From Pedobacter indicus (GTDB lineage: Bacteria > Bacteroidota > Bacteroidia > Sphingobacteriales > Sphingobacteriaceae): DNA of 64,000 nucleotides. Made by a program: the position numbers and the translations under genes. The notes under the pieces are model-generated. The model made no database searches. It was not told the DNA's origin and saw only the letters and a program-made list of their open reading frames with translations. This document shows positions 28,385 through 37,086 of this stretch, in pieces. Where the stretch lies: NCBI RefSeq assembly GCF_003449035.1, contig NZ_QRGB01000001.1, positions 806,001-870,000 of the forward strand, given 5' to 3'. The stretch's first letter is position 1, and every line of letters begins with the position of its first letter.

Positions 28385-28849
28385 TTATTTAAATGAAATT
28401 AACACCTTTGTTTCAACTATATTATCGATATCAAAAAAGGATTCTTGTTCTTTTGTTTTTTTTCCTTTTTCTTTGATCAATTCTTTGATTACGATACCTT
28501 CCGACGTATAGCTAAGTAATTCTCCTTCATGCTTTTTACCTTCTTTCAGCTTAACATGGACACGCCTACCAATGTTTTTGATAAATTGACGCTCAAGTTC
28601 TAACGGGGTATCGACACCGGGCGACGATACTTCAATGTTGTATGCGGTTTTAATGATCTCATTCTCCTCTAAATGAAAACCCACATGGCGGCTGATCGCA
28701 GCACAATCTTGTATGCTAATGCCCTGATCTCCGTCAACCAAGATGGAAAGTTTCCCATTGGGAGTGAATCGCACACTTACCAGAAATAGATCCGGCCTAT
28801 CTGCTATTTTTTCCTCAACCAACCCCGTTACATACTTTTCGATATTCAT
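28385..28849 (-). CDS. rimP: Ribosome maturation factor RimP
   Basis: A protein of about 154 residues needed for late 30S maturation. It shows the RimP pattern LSILVDGDQGISIQDCAAISRHV and YNIEVSSPGVDTPLELERQFIKNIGRRVHVKL. The ATG at 28849 is chosen; an in-frame TTG two codons earlier is possible but less likely. First gene of the rimP-nusA-infB operon, the same order as in many bacteria, with a two-base gap to nusA. Confidence 0.95.
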   Translation of the reverse strand: MNIEKYVTGLVEEKIADRPDLFLVSVRFTPNGKLSILVDGDQGISIQDCAAISRHVGFHLEENEIIKTAYNIEVSSPGVDTPLELERQFIKNIGRRVHVKLKEGKKHEGELLSYTSEGIVIKELIKEKGKKTKEQESFFDIDNIVETKVLISFK

Positions 28850-28863
28850 CTTCAAAACTTACT

Positions 28864-28894
28864 TAAAAAAAAGAGGGAACAGTCTGTTCCCTCT
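28864..28894 (-). terminator. Leader terminator (attenuator candidate) before rimP
   Basis: On the minus strand an 11-bp perfect stem (AGAGGGAACAG / CTGTTCCCTCT, one base between arms, so in practice about 10 bp with a three-base loop) runs straight into eight T's (28872-28865). It lies only about 15 bases downstream of the -7 element and 15 bases before the rimP ATG. With this T-run it is a textbook intrinsic terminator inside the operon leader; the neighbour upstream is divergent, so it does not end another gene. Confidence 0.82.
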
Positions 28895-28908
28895 CAACTA
28901 AGATATCG

Positions 28909-28939
28909 CAAAGGTATGATAAATAAAATTAAATTCAAA
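28909..28939 (-). promoter_or_regulatory. Promoter of the rimP-nusA-infB operon
   Basis: On the minus strand TTTG (28936-28939), a 19-base spacer and TACCTTTG (28909-28916) make a near-ideal Bacteroidota promoter. Transcription should start near 28900-28905, just before the terminator hairpin. Confidence 0.82.
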
Positions 28940-29115
28940 ACAAACAAAATAAGACACTTATCATACAAAAATTATGCAGACATAGTAATTATTAATTTTT
29001 TTGTATTATTTTTATAATAAAGAACCAGTTATAGCAAGAACCCACAATTAACCACTAACTAAACTAATCAAACCTCACCTTGCGTCAGGATTTACAGAAC
29101 CTTTAATTCTATTAT

Positions 29116-32100
29116 ATGAAAATAGTTTACTTAAAAAGGATCTTATTACTATGGTTGGTAATTCAGATCATGTTTTCCTTTCAAGCATTAGCTCAAACTA
29201 CAATCACGGGCCGAATAGTTAACTCCGCAGGATCTGCTCCATTAGCAGGTATCAGCGTTCAAGTTGAAGGGAAAGTGATGGGAACCGCGACGAATCAGGA
29301 CGGGACCTTCTCGCTTTCCGTAAACTCTGCACCGCCTATTACGTTAATAATAAGTTCTGTAGGTTTTGAAACCAAAGAAATCGTAGTAACGCGTTCAGGT
29401 GAAGATTTGGCCATCTCTTTAGATGAAAAAGCGATTATGGGTGATGCCGTTGTTGTTTCCGCATCAAGAGTTCCGGAAAGTTTGTTAAAATCCCCTGTCA
29501 CAATCGAACGCTTAAGCACCAGAACCATTCAGACATCGCCACAAGTTTCATTCTACGATGCATTACAGAATATAAAGGGTGTGGAAATGAATACGCAATC
29601 ACTAACATTCCGTTCTGTGAGCACACGAGGGTTTGGAGCTAATGGCAACGTCCGTGTCGTTCAGTTAATGGATGGGATGGACAATCAAGCTCCAGGTCTC
29701 AATTTTGCAGTAGGAAATGTTGTTGGGATGTCTGAACTTGATGTAGAGACAGTTGAATTATTGCCTGGCGCGGCTTCGGCGCTCTATGGTCCCAATGCAA
29801 TCAATGGGATTCTATTAATGAACAGTAAATCGCCTTTCGAATATCAGGGGTTAAGCGCATATGTAAAGAGTGGTGTAATGAGTGCATCAAATAGAACGCA
29901 GACGAATACTGCATTTTATGATGTGGCTCTCCGCTTTGCGAAATCATTTGATAACCGCTTTGCTTTTAAAGCTAATATCGCTTACCTGTCAGCAGATGAT
30001 TGGCAGGCGACTGACTACCGTGATCAGAGCTTCAATGGCACGACACTCGAAAATAATATCGGTAACACACAAAATAATCCATATTACGACGGAATAAATT
30101 GGTACGGAGATGTAGGAACCAATGTATATGATATCCTTCGTGGGAATGGAATGCCGGGTGATGGGGCAAACGGAACATCCGCAACGCTTGGCGCAATCAT
30201 GACGACGCAGATTCCTCAGGCGGGAAATGCCACGTTGCCTCAATTATTGGCTGGAGCAGATCCTCAGGCCCAACTTGCTATGGCTAATAATATTTTCAAT
30301 GCGATGGTTCCACAATATTATTTTGCTGCTCCAGGTTATTCTGAACAGCAGTTAACTGATTATCCTGCAAAAAGTTTAAAGCTGAATGCTTCTCTACACT
30401 ACCGTGTTACGGATGATATGGAAGCGATCATTCAACTGAACTGGGGTAAAGGTTCATCGGTTTATACCGCAGCTGATCGTTATAATATCCAAAATTTCAC
30501 GATGGGACAATACAAAGCGGAACTACGGGGAGATAATTTTTTTGTACGTGGATATACGACTCGGGAAAATTCGGGAGATGCACATGCGTTGGGTGTATTG
30601 GGTAGCCTCATGAGTAAAGAATGGTTAGAAACAGCTATTGGCACTGGAGCGCCGGGCTTCGTCCAAAGCTCTTTTACACAATATGCAGGGGCTTTATTAC
30701 AAACCTATCAGACCAATTTGATGGGCGGAATGAATCAACAGCAGGCCATGGCAGCAGCTTATCAAACTGCAAATGAGTTTGCCGAGGCAAACAGGAATGA
30801 ATGGATGAGTAGTGCCTTACTTCCGGGAATAGAAACCGCAAATGGTCTTTATAGTGTTGAAGGAACCGAATTTGGAAGTGCAATGGCTGATATTAAATCA
30901 ATACCCATCCCTGGCGGAGCGCAATTTTTAGATCGTACAAATCTTTACCATGCTGAGGCGATGTATGATTTCAAAAGACTTATTGACCCAGCGACCGTGG
31001 AGTTATTGGTCGGGGCTAACTATCGGGTGTATGATCTTAATTCCGAAGGAACGTTATTTGCAACAAAAGACGGGACACCGCAGGGTGAGGAGTTCAATAT
31101 CAGGGAATATGGAGCCTATATACAAGGCGCTAAGACTTTTGCCGATGTTTTTAAACTTACAGCTTCCATTCGCTATGATAAAAATGAAAACTTTGCAGGG
31201 CAGTTTAGTCCAAGAATCTCTGGAGTCTACACGCTCGCACCGAACCAGAATATCAGAGCGTCTTTTCAGCAAGGATTTAGAATACCAACAACTCAAAATC
31301 AATATATTGACCTGTTAACTCCTCAAGCTCGATTAATTGGCGGTTTGCCATTATTTAAGGAGCGCTATAATATGGTTGAAAATCCTGTTTATCGATTAGC
31401 AAGTGTCCAAGAGGGCGTAATCGAACCTTTTGAATTTAAAGAATGGGAACCTGAACGTGTGGAAACTTATGAAATTGGTTATAAAGGCTTAATAGATGAA
31501 AAGTTGTTTGTTGACCTATTCTATTATTATAATCGCTTCCTTACTTTTGAGGGTAGCACCGTTCTGATACAGAAAAAGGATCCAAACGGACCGATGACTG
31601 ATTTGGCGGATCCTACAAAACGGAATGTTTATAGTATGCCCATGAATGCCGAACAAACCGTTAAAAATTCAGGTTGGGGTGTCGGACTCGATTATTCGCT
31701 CGGAAAGGGTTTTGTCGCGACCGGCAACATCACGCAAAACGTCCTTTTGAATAAAGACGAATTAAAGAAAAATGATCCAACCTTTGTGACCGCATTCAAC
31801 AGCCCTGAATTCAGATACAATCTCGGAATTACAAATCATAATATCAATAACACAGGATGGGGAGCCGGTGTGACTTACCGCCATCAAACAGAAATGATTT
31901 GGAACGCGGCTCTAGCCAATACCTTTGCTAACATAAACGGTTATACAGTCATTCCTGCGTATTCAACGATTGATGCGCAAGTCAGCAAAAGACTACCCGC
32001 TTACAAGTCAATCATCAAGTTGGGGGCGACGAATATCGGCAATAAACTTTATACAACAGGCTGGGGTAACCCTTCGGTCGGCGGAATGTACTATGTATCG

Positions 32101-32127
32101 ATTACATTTGATGAGTTGTTGAATTGA
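29116..32127 (+). CDS. TonB-dependent outer-membrane receptor
   Basis: A 1003-residue protein with a signal peptide (cleavage near ALAQ/TTIT), an N-terminal carboxypeptidase-regulatory-like beta domain (about 28-110: TTITGRIVNSAGSAPLAGISVQVEG...IISSVGFETKEIVV), a plug domain (about 120-240: SVSTRGFGANGNVRVVQLMDGMDNQAPG...VETVELLPGAASALYGPNAINGILLM) and a large beta-barrel ending in the aromatic YYVSITFDELLN. It takes up a ligand through the outer membrane with energy from TonB. There is no SusD partner, so it is not a classical SusCD pair; the following GH43 gene hints at a glycan ligand, but that is inference. The 260-base upstream gap is AT-rich with no clear promoter on this strand. Confidence 0.95.
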   Translation: MKIVYLKRILLLWLVIQIMFSFQALAQTTITGRIVNSAGSAPLAGISVQVEGKVMGTATNQDGTFSLSVNSAPPITLIISSVGFETKEIVVTRSGEDLAISLDEKAIMGDAVVVSASRVPESLLKSPVTIERLSTRTIQTSPQVSFYDALQNIKGVEMNTQSLTFRSVSTRGFGANGNVRVVQLMDGMDNQAPGLNFAVGNVVGMSELDVETVELLPGAASALYGPNAINGILLMNSKSPFEYQGLSAYVKSGVMSASNRTQTNTAFYDVALRFAKSFDNRFAFKANIAYLSADDWQATDYRDQSFNGTTLENNIGNTQNNPYYDGINWYGDVGTNVYDILRGNGMPGDGANGTSATLGAIMTTQIPQAGNATLPQLLAGADPQAQLAMANNIFNAMVPQYYFAAPGYSEQQLTDYPAKSLKLNASLHYRVTDDMEAIIQLNWGKGSSVYTAADRYNIQNFTMGQYKAELRGDNFFVRGYTTRENSGDAHALGVLGSLMSKEWLETAIGTGAPGFVQSSFTQYAGALLQTYQTNLMGGMNQQQAMAAAYQTANEFAEANRNEWMSSALLPGIETANGLYSVEGTEFGSAMADIKSIPIPGGAQFLDRTNLYHAEAMYDFKRLIDPATVELLVGANYRVYDLNSEGTLFATKDGTPQGEEFNIREYGAYIQGAKTFADVFKLTASIRYDKNENFAGQFSPRISGVYTLAPNQNIRASFQQGFRIPTTQNQYIDLLTPQARLIGGLPLFKERYNMVENPVYRLASVQEGVIEPFEFKEWEPERVETYEIGYKGLIDEKLFVDLFYYYNRFLTFEGSTVLIQKKDPNGPMTDLADPTKRNVYSMPMNAEQTVKNSGWGVGLDYSLGKGFVATGNITQNVLLNKDELKKNDPTFVTAFNSPEFRYNLGITNHNINNTGWGAGVTYRHQTEMIWNAALANTFANINGYTVIPAYSTIDAQVSKRLPAYKSIIKLGATNIGNKLYTTGWGNPSVGGMYYVSITFDELLN

Positions 32128-32137
32128 TTTTTTTTAA

Positions 32138-32145
32138 TACATTCG
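32138..32145 (+). promoter_or_regulatory. -7-like element (TACATTCG) before the GH43 gene
   Basis: One mismatch to TAnnTTTG, 19 bases before the ATG at 32165. It would give the GH43 gene a transcript separate from the receptor. Weak evidence. Confidence 0.3.
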
Positions 32146-32164
32146 TTTCCATAAATGACTTTTT

Positions 32165-33217
32165 ATGAGAACGAATGTATTACTAGTTGCCTTGTTTAGC
32201 ATATTTTTTGGAGTGTCTAATTCATACGCTCAATCTGAGAAAGTCGGGAATCCGGTTTTTCCAGGCTGGTATGCGGATCCCGAGATTGCTATTTTCAATG
32301 ATACTTATTGGATATTCCCAACTTTTTCGGAGGAATATGGGGAACCTGATCCTTCGACGGAATTTACTGAGCAGCAGCTGGAATTGCAGAAAAATACAAT
32401 CAACCCTCAATATTTGCGGCAGACTTTTCTAGATGCTTTTTCATCCAAGGATTTAACCAATTGGGAAAAACATCGTCATGTTCTTGATATAAAAGATGTC
32501 GAATGGGCGGCATATTCAATATGGGCACCTTCTATTACTGAGAAAGAAGGTAAATATTATCTCTTCTTTGGAGCAAATGATATCCAAAATGATGATCAGC
32601 TAGGGGGTATTGGTGTTGCGGTCGCTGATCGACCAGAAGGTCCTTATGTTGATCATATTGGCAAGCCGTTGATTGATAAATTTCATCATGGCGCACAACC
32701 CATTGATCAATACGTTTTTCGTGACGTCGACGGTCAGTACTATCTTATCTATGGCGGATGGAGAAATTGTAATATTGGAAAACTAAATGATGATTTTACG
32801 GGTTTTATTCCCTTTGAAGATGGAAGTTTGTTCAAGTCGATCACCCCGGAAAATTACGTTGAGGGACCGTTTATGTTTGTTAAGAAGGGAAAATACTATT
32901 TGATGTGGTCTGAAGGAGGATGGATGGGGCCTGATTACTCGGTTGCTTATGCTATTGGAGATTCTCCATTAGGTCCCTTTAAGCGTATCGGAAAAATTTT
33001 AGAGCAGGATCCGAAGATTGCCAAAGGAGCAGGTCATCATTCCGTTTTTAATTATCCTGGTAGTGACGACTGGTATATCGTCTATCATCGACGTCCACTG
33101 ACCACCGACGTGGGTTATCATCGAGAGGTTAGTATCGATCGGATGTATTTTGACGACGAAGGTTATATTCTGCCAGTGAAAATTACGAATGAAGGTGTAG
33201 AGAGGCGACCATTATAA
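32165..33217 (+). CDS. Glycoside hydrolase family 43 protein
   Basis: A 350-residue secreted enzyme (signal peptide ending VSNSYA/QS) with the five-bladed propeller pattern of GH43. The probable catalytic residues are visible: base Asp38 (GWYADPE), pKa-setting Asp181 (GAQPIDQYVF) and acid Glu233 (YVEGPFMF), together with SIWAPSI (118-124) and GAGHHSVF (288-295). Family members cleave arabinan, arabinoxylan or xylan side chains; the exact substrate cannot be told. It lies 37 bases after the TonB receptor, suggesting joint use of a plant-type glycan. Its 3' end overlaps the convergent bshA by six bases. Confidence 0.92.
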   Translation: MRTNVLLVALFSIFFGVSNSYAQSEKVGNPVFPGWYADPEIAIFNDTYWIFPTFSEEYGEPDPSTEFTEQQLELQKNTINPQYLRQTFLDAFSSKDLTNWEKHRHVLDIKDVEWAAYSIWAPSITEKEGKYYLFFGANDIQNDDQLGGIGVAVADRPEGPYVDHIGKPLIDKFHHGAQPIDQYVFRDVDGQYYLIYGGWRNCNIGKLNDDFTGFIPFEDGSLFKSITPENYVEGPFMFVKKGKYYLMWSEGGWMGPDYSVAYAIGDSPLGPFKRIGKILEQDPKIAKGAGHHSVFNYPGSDDWYIVYHRRPLTTDVGYHREVSIDRMYFDDEGYILPVKITNEGVERRPL

Positions 33218-34360
33218 TTTCAAGGGGGCGGCTTTTGTTAATTCCACCACTTCTTGATAATAATTTTCGTAGATCGGTAGGATTAAGCTAAGCTCAAATT
33301 CCTCCGCTCGTTTACGTGCATTCTCTTTGAAAGTATCGAGTCGTTCACTATCTTCCAGTATATACATCGCGTTTTTCGCCATATCATCGATATCGCCTAA
33401 ATCTGACATAAAGCCGCTTTCGCCGTGGGTAACGAGCTCAGGTAATCCCCCAACGTTTGTTGCAATGACAGGGACTTTACAGGCCATTGCCTCTAAAGCT
33501 GCAAGACCGAAGCTTTCAGACTCAGAAGGCATTAGAAATAAATCAGAAACCGAAAGAATTTCCTCGATAGCGTCTTGTTTTCCCAGAAACCGAACATCTT
33601 GGCAAATATCCAGCTCACGGCAGATCTTTTCATTGTTTGCCCTCTCTGGCCCATCTCCAACCATAAGAAGCTTTGAAGGGATCTTATCGTTTATTTTTTT
33701 GAAGATTCGAATCACATCGGCTGTCCTTTTTACTTTTCTAAAGTTGGATGTATGGATAATAATACGCTCTTCGTCTGGTGCAATAGCCTTTTTAAAGTGA
33801 TCGCGAGGCTTAAGACTGAATCGTGCAAGATCAATAAAGTTTGGAATAACCTTGATATCTTTCGTTATATTGAAATGTGCTAAGGTGTCTGTTTTTAGGT
33901 TCTCCGATACAGCCGTTACCCCGTCAGACTGATTGATTGAAAACGTGACCACAGGATTATAACTAGGATCTTTGCCCACCAACGTAATATCGGTGCCATG
34001 CAGGGTTGTTATTACAGGGATATTGATCCCATAAGTTTTTAGAATCTGTTTTGCCATAAAGGCTGCAGATGCATGAGGAATCGCATAATGGACATGCAAT
34101 AGATCAAGCTTCTCAAATCGAACTACATCAACTAATTTACTGGAAAGCGCCAGCTCATAAGGGGGGAAGTCAAATAGCGGATATTTCGAAATGCTAACCT
34201 CGTGGTAAAATAGGTTTGCTGAAAAGAAATCTAGCCGCGCTGGTTGGTTATAAGTGATAAAATGCACCTCGTGTCCATGTGCAGCCAATGCTTTCCCAAG
34301 TTCTGTAGCGATAACACCACTTCCTCCAAAAGTAGGATAACAAACAATACCTATTTTCAT
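33212..34360 (-). CDS. bshA: N-acetyl-alpha-D-glucosaminyl L-malate synthase BshA
   Basis: A 382-residue GT4-type glycosyltransferase for the first step of bacillithiol synthesis: UDP-GlcNAc plus L-malate. The start MKIGIVCYPTFGGSGVIATELGKALAAHGHEVHFITY and the block FSANLFYHEVSISKYPLFDFPPYELALSSKLVDV are characteristic of BshA, as is HVHYAIPHASAAFMA. The C-terminal nucleotide-sugar site has MPSESESFGLAALEAMACKVPVIATNVGGLPE. No bshB or bshC is in the window. It implies that bacillithiol is the low-molecular-weight thiol. No clear promoter upstream. Confidence 0.94.
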   Translation of the reverse strand: MKIGIVCYPTFGGSGVIATELGKALAAHGHEVHFITYNQPARLDFFSANLFYHEVSISKYPLFDFPPYELALSSKLVDVVRFEKLDLLHVHYAIPHASAAFMAKQILKTYGINIPVITTLHGTDITLVGKDPSYNPVVTFSINQSDGVTAVSENLKTDTLAHFNITKDIKVIPNFIDLARFSLKPRDHFKKAIAPDEERIIIHTSNFRKVKRTADVIRIFKKINDKIPSKLLMVGDGPERANNEKICRELDICQDVRFLGKQDAIEEILSVSDLFLMPSESESFGLAALEAMACKVPVIATNVGGLPELVTHGESGFMSDLGDIDDMAKNAMYILEDSERLDTFKENARKRAEEFELSLILPIYENYYQEVVELTKAAPLKL

Positions 34361-34414
34361 TTTCCTATATTATAAACTGTTCCTTGCTATATTTAAATAT
34401 GAAGCAAAGTTCCA

Positions 34415-36163
34415 CTATTTTTTTGAAATTGCCTTGTAAATCGCATCCTGAATTCTGGAACGAATGTCTAATTTTCCTAAATAAGGACTGACTGTTGGCT
34501 GAACTCTATTAGAAAGAAAGATATAAACAAGCTGATTATCAGGGTCAATCCAAATGCACGTTCCCGTATATCCAGTATGCCCAAAGGTAGATGGAGAAGC
34601 GAATTTTGAAGGATACTCGCTATCGGGCTCAGGGCTCCAGCGGTCGAAACCAAGACCTCTCCGGCTATTATCAGAGAACTGAACCGTGTATTTCTCAATT
34701 GTTGCAGGTTTTATATAGTTTTCACCACCATAAGTGCCTTTATTCAATAACAATTGCCCATAAATAGCCAGATCGTTTGCCGTTGCAAACAAGCCTGCAT
34801 GACCTGCGACACCTCCTGCCATAGCAGCACCTTGGTCATGCACGTAACCAATCAACTGCGATTTTCTGAATGTTTTATCTAACTCAGTAGGTACAATCCG
34901 CGTTTGCGGAAAACGCTGCCAAGGATTGAAGCCGGTTGAATACATGCCGAGCTTGTCGTAAAAGTTTTCTTTTACATAAACCTCTTCGGGCATCCCCGTT
35001 TGTTTTTCAATTACATGTTGCATTACGTACATGCTGATGTCACTGTATACATATTCGCCAGGAGCCTTAACTTTTGAGCTAAGCATCGTCGGCCACATAA
35101 CTTCTTCATAGTAGTTTTTCCGCAAATAGTAGTTTTCGCCTACTTTCGTAGGGAAGGCGGCCGATGAGTCGGTACGATAATCAGCTTCCGTCAGTTCTCT
35201 ATAGAAAGGGATATACGGGATAAAGCCCCCTTGATGCAACATTACATCTTGCAATTTCACATCTTTTTTATTTGATTGGGCAGCATCCTCTAGATAATAT
35301 CCCATCGTCTTCGTTAAATCGATTTTATTTTCATCTTCCAGCTTCATAACAGCTAGGGTGGTCGCTGCTATTTTGGTGACAGATGCGAGATCAAAAATAT
35401 CGTGAGTGCTCATTGGCTCATTTTTGTCGTAATAATGATTACCATAAGCCTTTTCGAAAATGACATGGCCATCTTTAACGGCCATTACGACAGCGCCGGG
35501 AGCTGCTTTCCCGTCAATCATTTCTTTTGCGATCGCGTCAATTTCTTTTGTCAGCTGCCCACCATTAATACCCAAATTATCAGGATCGGTATACCCCAAT
35601 CTTATCTTCTCAGTTTTGTTTCCGTCTCCTTTTTTAAAATTAGCTGATACATTCATCGGTAGCACGCCATTTACAGCAATACCTCCAAAAACAACTTGAG
35701 CATTGATTGCCGAAGCATTCTTACTGGTATCGGTGGTCCAGATAATCGGCGTTTCTATGTCATTCAGTTTTGCGAGGCTAGTATAGGGTCCTTTCCCGAC
35801 AAGGATGAGATCTTCTGTTTTATTATATTCCTTCAGTGATTGCATAAAAGGCTCGTCGGCCAGAAGCTTGTCGTTAATTTCTACGATTAAGGTATTGTAC
35901 TCATTCACATCGTCACCCGGAAGGATTGGTGTGATGTCGGCATAATAATTCAGTAGGCTATCAAAGGTCACGTCAGTATTCATACTGGCAATTTTTCGCT
36001 CATCAAGCTGTTTTAAAGGTACTTTGTTGTTCAGGTTATTTAACAGGACAACGGTCGATGATGTTCCAGACTCAGTGGGGTGGTTCCCCGTTTGGTTCTT
36101 CTGAGCACAAGCATAGTAAGAAATGCAGGTAAGCAGACTGATGGCAAGAATAAGATTTCGCAT
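34415..36163 (-). CDS. Beta-lactamase-family serine hydrolase with a GH3 C-terminal remnant
   Basis: A 582-residue exported protein (signal peptide to about residue 20, possibly a lipoprotein at YYAC). Residues about 200-575 form a class C beta-lactamase/esterase domain with Ser261-x-x-Lys264 (SVTK), Tyr373-Ser-Asp375 and His529-Thr-Gly531. Residues about 35-175 look like part of a GH3 C-terminal domain (SSTVVLLNNLNNKVPLKQL at the front and NAQVVFGGIAVNGVLPMNVS at the end). Related Bacteroidota proteins of about 1000 residues carry a GH3 catalytic barrel first; it is absent here. Likely acts on peptidoglycan fragments or small esters in the periplasm; substrate unknown. Confidence 0.87.
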   Translation of the reverse strand: MRNLILAISLLTCISYYACAQKNQTGNHPTESGTSSTVVLLNNLNNKVPLKQLDERKIASMNTDVTFDSLLNYYADITPILPGDDVNEYNTLIVEINDKLLADEPFMQSLKEYNKTEDLILVGKGPYTSLAKLNDIETPIIWTTDTSKNASAINAQVVFGGIAVNGVLPMNVSANFKKGDGNKTEKIRLGYTDPDNLGINGGQLTKEIDAIAKEMIDGKAAPGAVVMAVKDGHVIFEKAYGNHYYDKNEPMSTHDIFDLASVTKIAATTLAVMKLEDENKIDLTKTMGYYLEDAAQSNKKDVKLQDVMLHQGGFIPYIPFYRELTEADYRTDSSAAFPTKVGENYYLRKNYYEEVMWPTMLSSKVKAPGEYVYSDISMYVMQHVIEKQTGMPEEVYVKENFYDKLGMYSTGFNPWQRFPQTRIVPTELDKTFRKSQLIGYVHDQGAAMAGGVAGHAGLFATANDLAIYGQLLLNKGTYGGENYIKPATIEKYTVQFSDNSRRGLGFDRWSPEPDSEYPSKFASPSTFGHTGYTGTCIWIDPDNQLVYIFLSNRVQPTVSPYLGKLDIRSRIQDAIYKAISKK

Positions 36164-36240
36164 AGGGTTTTTATTTCAGAATCTAAGTTATACAAATTTT
36201 TAAATAAGTCAGAAAGAAGGGTGCATCGCGACCTAATAGA

Positions 36241-36248
36241 TATATTTG
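36241..36248 (+). promoter_or_regulatory. -7 element (TATATTTG) abutting the start of the GNAT-like gene
   Basis: An exact TAnnTTTG match with only four bases between its last G and the ATG at 36253, which would give an almost leaderless transcript. -33 element unclear. Confidence 0.55.
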
Positions 36249-36252
36249 CAGA

Positions 36253-37038
36253 ATGGATATCGCTTTCAACGATTTGGTTCGACGCATAGAAAAGCGGGTT
36301 TCTGAACCTGTTAATGTGATGGAAATCGGTCCGCTTACCTACGCGGTAGACTTATCTGCTTATAACTTAATTGTTTATTATTACTTGCCCGGTTCTGTCC
36401 GTTTCCATTCAGCAGACATCAGTGTCAAAAAATATATCCACCTCGATGAAGATATATGGTTAAATAAGAGCGATCTCGTTTTAAACAGAATACTTAATAA
36501 AATTGGTCAGGCTCGTCGAGTTGCTGCCCGGTCTGGTGTCGTTGCCCGAGTTGATAAAAAAACGACAATCGCCTTTTTGGAAGAGCATCATTTGCATTCA
36601 CCTATTCCAGGTAAATACCGTTACGGATTGTTCGTTGATGGTGAACTTATGAGTATCGCTGTTTTCAGTGGTGGGCGCCTTATGCGACATACTGATGCGT
36701 ATCGTTCGTTCGAATGCATCCGCTTTTGTACGAAGCAGGGTTATGTGGTCGTTGGCGGATTAAGTAAACTGCTGAAGGCTTTCTCGAGAGACTTTCAGCC
36801 GAGCGATGTGATGACATATGTTGATCTCGACTGGTCGGACGGCAGGTTATATGAGAAATTAGGTTTTGAAAATGCAGGATTAACAGAGCCGCAACATTAT
36901 TTGGTGGATCGGGAAAACCATCAGAGAATAATATATAAAGCGGGTGTTACTAGTTCCTCAGTTCTGGAAAAGAACCAAAATTGCTATGTAGTTGCGAATT
37001 CCGGAAGCCTAAAAATGATCAAACGCTATTTTGTTTAA
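36253..37038 (+). CDS. GNAT-like protein resembling a phage-associated domain
   Basis: A 261-residue protein without signal peptide. I do not recognise a named family with certainty. The centre (about 110-225) reads ATIAFLEEHHLHSP-like, then GLFVDGELMSIAVFSGGRLMR, ECIRFCTKQGYVVVGGLSKLLKAF and MTYVDLDWSDGRLYEKLGFENAG. This series resembles, from memory, a domain at the C-terminus of phage homing-endonuclease-type proteins, and its order of strands and the LYEKLGFE end recall the GNAT acetyltransferase fold. The N-terminal 100 residues and the last 35 match nothing I know. It has its own promoter and is flanked downstream by an unusual palindrome and repeats. An acyltransferase or nucleic-acid-modifying role is only a guess. 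Confidence 0.75.
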   Translation: MDIAFNDLVRRIEKRVSEPVNVMEIGPLTYAVDLSAYNLIVYYYLPGSVRFHSADISVKKYIHLDEDIWLNKSDLVLNRILNKIGQARRVAARSGVVARVDKKTTIAFLEEHHLHSPIPGKYRYGLFVDGELMSIAVFSGGRLMRHTDAYRSFECIRFCTKQGYVVVGGLSKLLKAFSRDFQPSDVMTYVDLDWSDGRLYEKLGFENAGLTEPQHYLVDRENHQRIIYKAGVTSSSVLEKNQNCYVVANSGSLKMIKRYFV

Positions 37039-37086
37039 TACATGTTTTACTATAACGCATTTTGATCACGTTATTATATGGTAGTG

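Noticed and set aside
29116-32127. SusC of a SusCD starch-type utilisation system
   Set aside because: No SusD-like lipoprotein, regulator or set of glycosidases is adjacent; only a single GH43 gene follows.
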